From positions 248,001-312,000 of the forward strand of contig PYJD01000010.1 of assembly GCA_003635315.1 (NCBI GenBank): a DNA stretch of 64,000 nt, in the 5' to 3' direction. This document shows, one piece after another, positions 62,127-64,000 of this stretch; the first letter of the stretch is position 1, and each line of letters begins with the position of its first letter. Under the pieces are notes generated by a model. That model worked only from the letters and a program-made list of their open reading frames with translations. It had not been told where the DNA came from and ran no database searches. Origin of the DNA: Candidatus Poribacteria bacterium (GTDB lineage Bacteria > Poribacteria > WGA-4E > WGA-3G). Made by a program: the position numbers and the translations under genes.

Positions 62127-63302
62127 ATGAAACGAATTGCAGTTATCACAACTATCTACAGATATTTATCTCATGCACAACATTTTGCAGATCGCTTTCT
62201 TGTAGGGTATCCAAAAGAAGGAAGATGGCATCGTCCTGATATGAAGGTAGTATCCCTTTATGTTGACCAAAAACCTGAAAGTGAACAGAGCGAAGACCGC
62301 GCAAGAGAATTTGGATTCACTGTGTATCCCACAATTGCAGAAGCACTGAGGTGTGGCGGTGATAAAATCGCTGTAGATGCTGTTCTCTCTATTGGAGAAC
62401 ACGGTGTTTATCCTCAGAATGAGTTAAGCCAAGTCTTGTATCCGCGGTATGAATTCTTTAAGGAGTGTGTTAAGGTATTTGAAGAGGATGGACGTGCAGT
62501 ACCAATCTTCAACGACAAACACCTATCCTATAACTTTGAGAAAGCTAAAGAGATGGTAGACGATGGTCATCGTCTTGGTTTTGGTGTATTATCCGGTTCA
62601 TCCCTACCCGTCACATGGCGTTTGCCAGATGTTGATATACCTTATGATCATGAATTAGAAGGTGCAGTTATGGTAGGTGTTGGTGGGTCTGATCCAATGG
62701 ACTACCACGCATTGGAAGCTATGCAATGCATGATTGAACGGAGAAAAGGTGGTGAAACTGGTGTCGCTGCAGTACAACTTATTGATGGTGATGAAGTTTG
62801 GGAAGCAGGTAAAGATGGACGATGGTCAATGGAATTGTTAGAAGCCGCACTCTCTCGTAGTGATACACCGTCTGGTTTGACTAATGAGGATGGACGAACA
62901 CAGAATTTGATTGGTACAGGTGAACTCTATAAATTGGTTGATAATCCAGCAGCATATTTAATAGAATTTAATGATGGTTTCAAGGCAACACTACTCATGC
63001 TAAATGGTGCAGTGGGAGATTACTGTTTTGCTGCCAAACTAAGAGATCATCCTGTCCCTATCTCAACACAGTTCTTCTTAACACCAACGCCGAATGTAAC
63101 CTATTCTGCTTGTCTTATTGCAAAAATCGAAGAACTCTACGAAACAGGTATAGCACCATATCCTGCAGAAAGGACATTACTGGTGAGTGGTACATTGGAG
63201 AGTTGTCTTAAGTCTCGTCATCAAGGTCATGTAAGGTTAGAAACACCACATCTAAATGTTGAATACCGTGCCCCTAAAGATTCTCAACATGCCCGACGTT
63301 GA
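62127..63302 (+). CDS. Conserved protein of unrecognised family, tandem copy 2
   Basis: The 391-residue protein follows copy 1 by 4 nt and retains every motif: IAVITTIYRYLSHAQHFADRFLVGY, YPTIAEALRCGGDKIAVDAVLSIGEHGVYP, VPIFNDKHLSYNFEKA, LSGSSLPVTWR, DYHALEAMQCMIERRKGGE, TPHLNVEYRA. Loop regions have diverged, so the two may handle related but distinct substrates or form a heterodimer. Confidence 0.75.
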   Translation: MKRIAVITTIYRYLSHAQHFADRFLVGYPKEGRWHRPDMKVVSLYVDQKPESEQSEDRAREFGFTVYPTIAEALRCGGDKIAVDAVLSIGEHGVYPQNELSQVLYPRYEFFKECVKVFEEDGRAVPIFNDKHLSYNFEKAKEMVDDGHRLGFGVLSGSSLPVTWRLPDVDIPYDHELEGAVMVGVGGSDPMDYHALEAMQCMIERRKGGETGVAAVQLIDGDEVWEAGKDGRWSMELLEAALSRSDTPSGLTNEDGRTQNLIGTGELYKLVDNPAAYLIEFNDGFKATLLMLNGAVGDYCFAAKLRDHPVPISTQFFLTPTPNVTYSACLIAKIEELYETGIAPYPAERTLLVSGTLESCLKSRHQGHVRLETPHLNVEYRAPKDSQHARR

Positions 63303-63554
63303 TAAGTCTTAATCATACTCATCCGTATTTAGAAATCGTAATCATTTTGGCGATATGAGATAGCCAGAAATATTCGACGATGGTGTCTTCACATCAAGTA
63401 ATAGAAACATAAGGGTAAAATCTATTGAGTAAGAATTGTGTCCTTGTGAATAATTAGTAAACTCAATAAATGGATGACACTGTTACAAATATTTAGTATA
63501 ATTCGCGGACACTCTATAGAGTCAATAGAATAATACTTATTAAAGGACAGATGG

Positions 63555-64000
63555 ATGAAATTCAGTCGTGAAGAATTATTAGAGAAACTACGAACGAATA
63601 TTGATAATGGTAAACCGATCATAGGTGCAGGTGCAGGAACAGGTATATCCGCAAAATGCGAAGAGGCTGGTGGAATAGATCTAATTATTATATATAATTC
63701 AGGTAGATTTCGCATGGCGGGAAGAGGGTCACTGGCAGGTATGATGCCTTATGGGGATGCCAATCAGATAGTCGTTGAGATGGCGAGTGAAGTACTACCT
63801 GTTGTGAAGCAGACACCAGTTCTGGCAGGTGTATGCGGAACTGACCCTTTCCGTTTAATGGATGTGTTTCTACAACAGATTGATGCAGTCGGTTTTTCTG
63901 GTGTACAGAATTTTCCAACTGTAGGTTTAATTGATGGAACATTCCGTCAATTACTCGAAGAAACAGATATGGGATATGGTCCAGAGGTAGAGATGATACG
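63555..64000 (+). CDS. Phosphoenolpyruvate hydrolase-family TIM-barrel protein (5' part; truncated by window edge)
   Basis: The frame begins at ATG 63555 and continues past the window. Recognisable are [81 protein letters not shown] and [29 protein letters not shown], matching the PEP_hydrolase/TIM-barrel signalling family. The function is uncertain. Members often lie beside a UPF0261/Tm-1-like ATP-binding protein, which would be expected next, outside this window. Confidence 0.85.
   Translation, partial: MKFSREELLEKLRTNIDNGKPIIGAGAGTGISAKCEEAGGIDLIIIYNSGRFRMAGRGSLAGMMPYGDANQIVVEMASEVLPVVKQTPVLAGVCGTDPFRLMDVFLQQIDAVGFSGVQNFPTVGLIDGTFRQLLEETDMGYGPEVEMI

Overview
The window is AT-rich bacterial DNA. 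Its gene content includes several sulfatase-type hydrolases, two phytanoyl-CoA dioxygenases, LamG, C-type lectin and carboxypeptidase-regulatory domains on exported proteins, FG-GAP/ASPIC proteins, an extracytoplasmic WD40 family, and many palindromic dispersed repeats. This fits an uncultured marine or sponge-associated lineage such as Candidatus Poribacteria. That assignment is inferred from gene content; no rRNA or other taxonomic marker was used. UGA is an ordinary stop codon in many genes here, which matters for the two selenoprotein genes.

Layout. 1-7725 (minus): a housekeeping operon running PhyH dioxygenase, small protein, rph, rdgB, efp, accB, accC, FG-GAP/ASPIC protein, pncB (cut by the window edge). 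7832-16018 (minus): a SufR-like regulator, a polyferredoxin, a BatD/DUF4381-like membrane protein, an RsbW-like kinase, a STAS protein, an RsbU-like phosphatase, a DUF58 protein and a BatA/VWA membrane protein. This combines a partner-switching module with an aerotolerance-type module. 16019-18141: a gene-free, repeat-rich region. 18142-21218 (plus): a Gfo/Idh/MocA oxidoreductase, an FAH-family hydrolase and an IPT/LysM-like lipoprotein. 21219-27107: tandem repeats, a cytochrome P460-like lipoprotein with an Asp-rich repeat tail, a SurA-like/TPR pair, and an unusual Cu/Zn-SOD-like lipoprotein. 27318-32261 (plus): a sulfatase, a PAP2 phosphatase, a second copy of a 0.6 kb dispersed repeat, and two LamG proteins.

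32560-36256 (plus) is the most notable region. Two adjacent peroxiredoxin-like lipoproteins each have an in-frame UGA exactly at the peroxidatic cysteine codon. Each is followed at the same distance by the same small SECIS-like hairpin, so both are predicted selenoproteins. The second is translationally coupled to a Tat-exported DUF362 protein and a tiny lipoprotein ending in a CxxxxC motif.

36189-49489 (minus): six full-length paralogous exported WD40 proteins head to tail, plus a seventh truncated copy at the 3' end. 49980-57067: a Dabb protein, a sulfatase-like enzyme with Thr in the active-site motif, a TPR/coiled-coil pair, and two C-type-lectin proteins. 57170-64000 (plus): a double MBL hydrolase, a VOC protein, a PhyH dioxygenase, a small Cys-rich protein, two tandem paralogs of an unrecognised family, and the start of a PEP-hydrolase-like TIM-barrel protein.

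Other structure. A 0.6 kb non-coding repeat occurs at 16389-16995 and 29543-30162. It carries a hairpin whose stem sequence has changed on both sides between copies while base pairing is kept, and a third copy of that hairpin lies inverted at 54386-54413. Short palindromic families (80-bp, 64-bp and 28-bp tandem units, MITE-like GC hairpins) fill most gene-free gaps.
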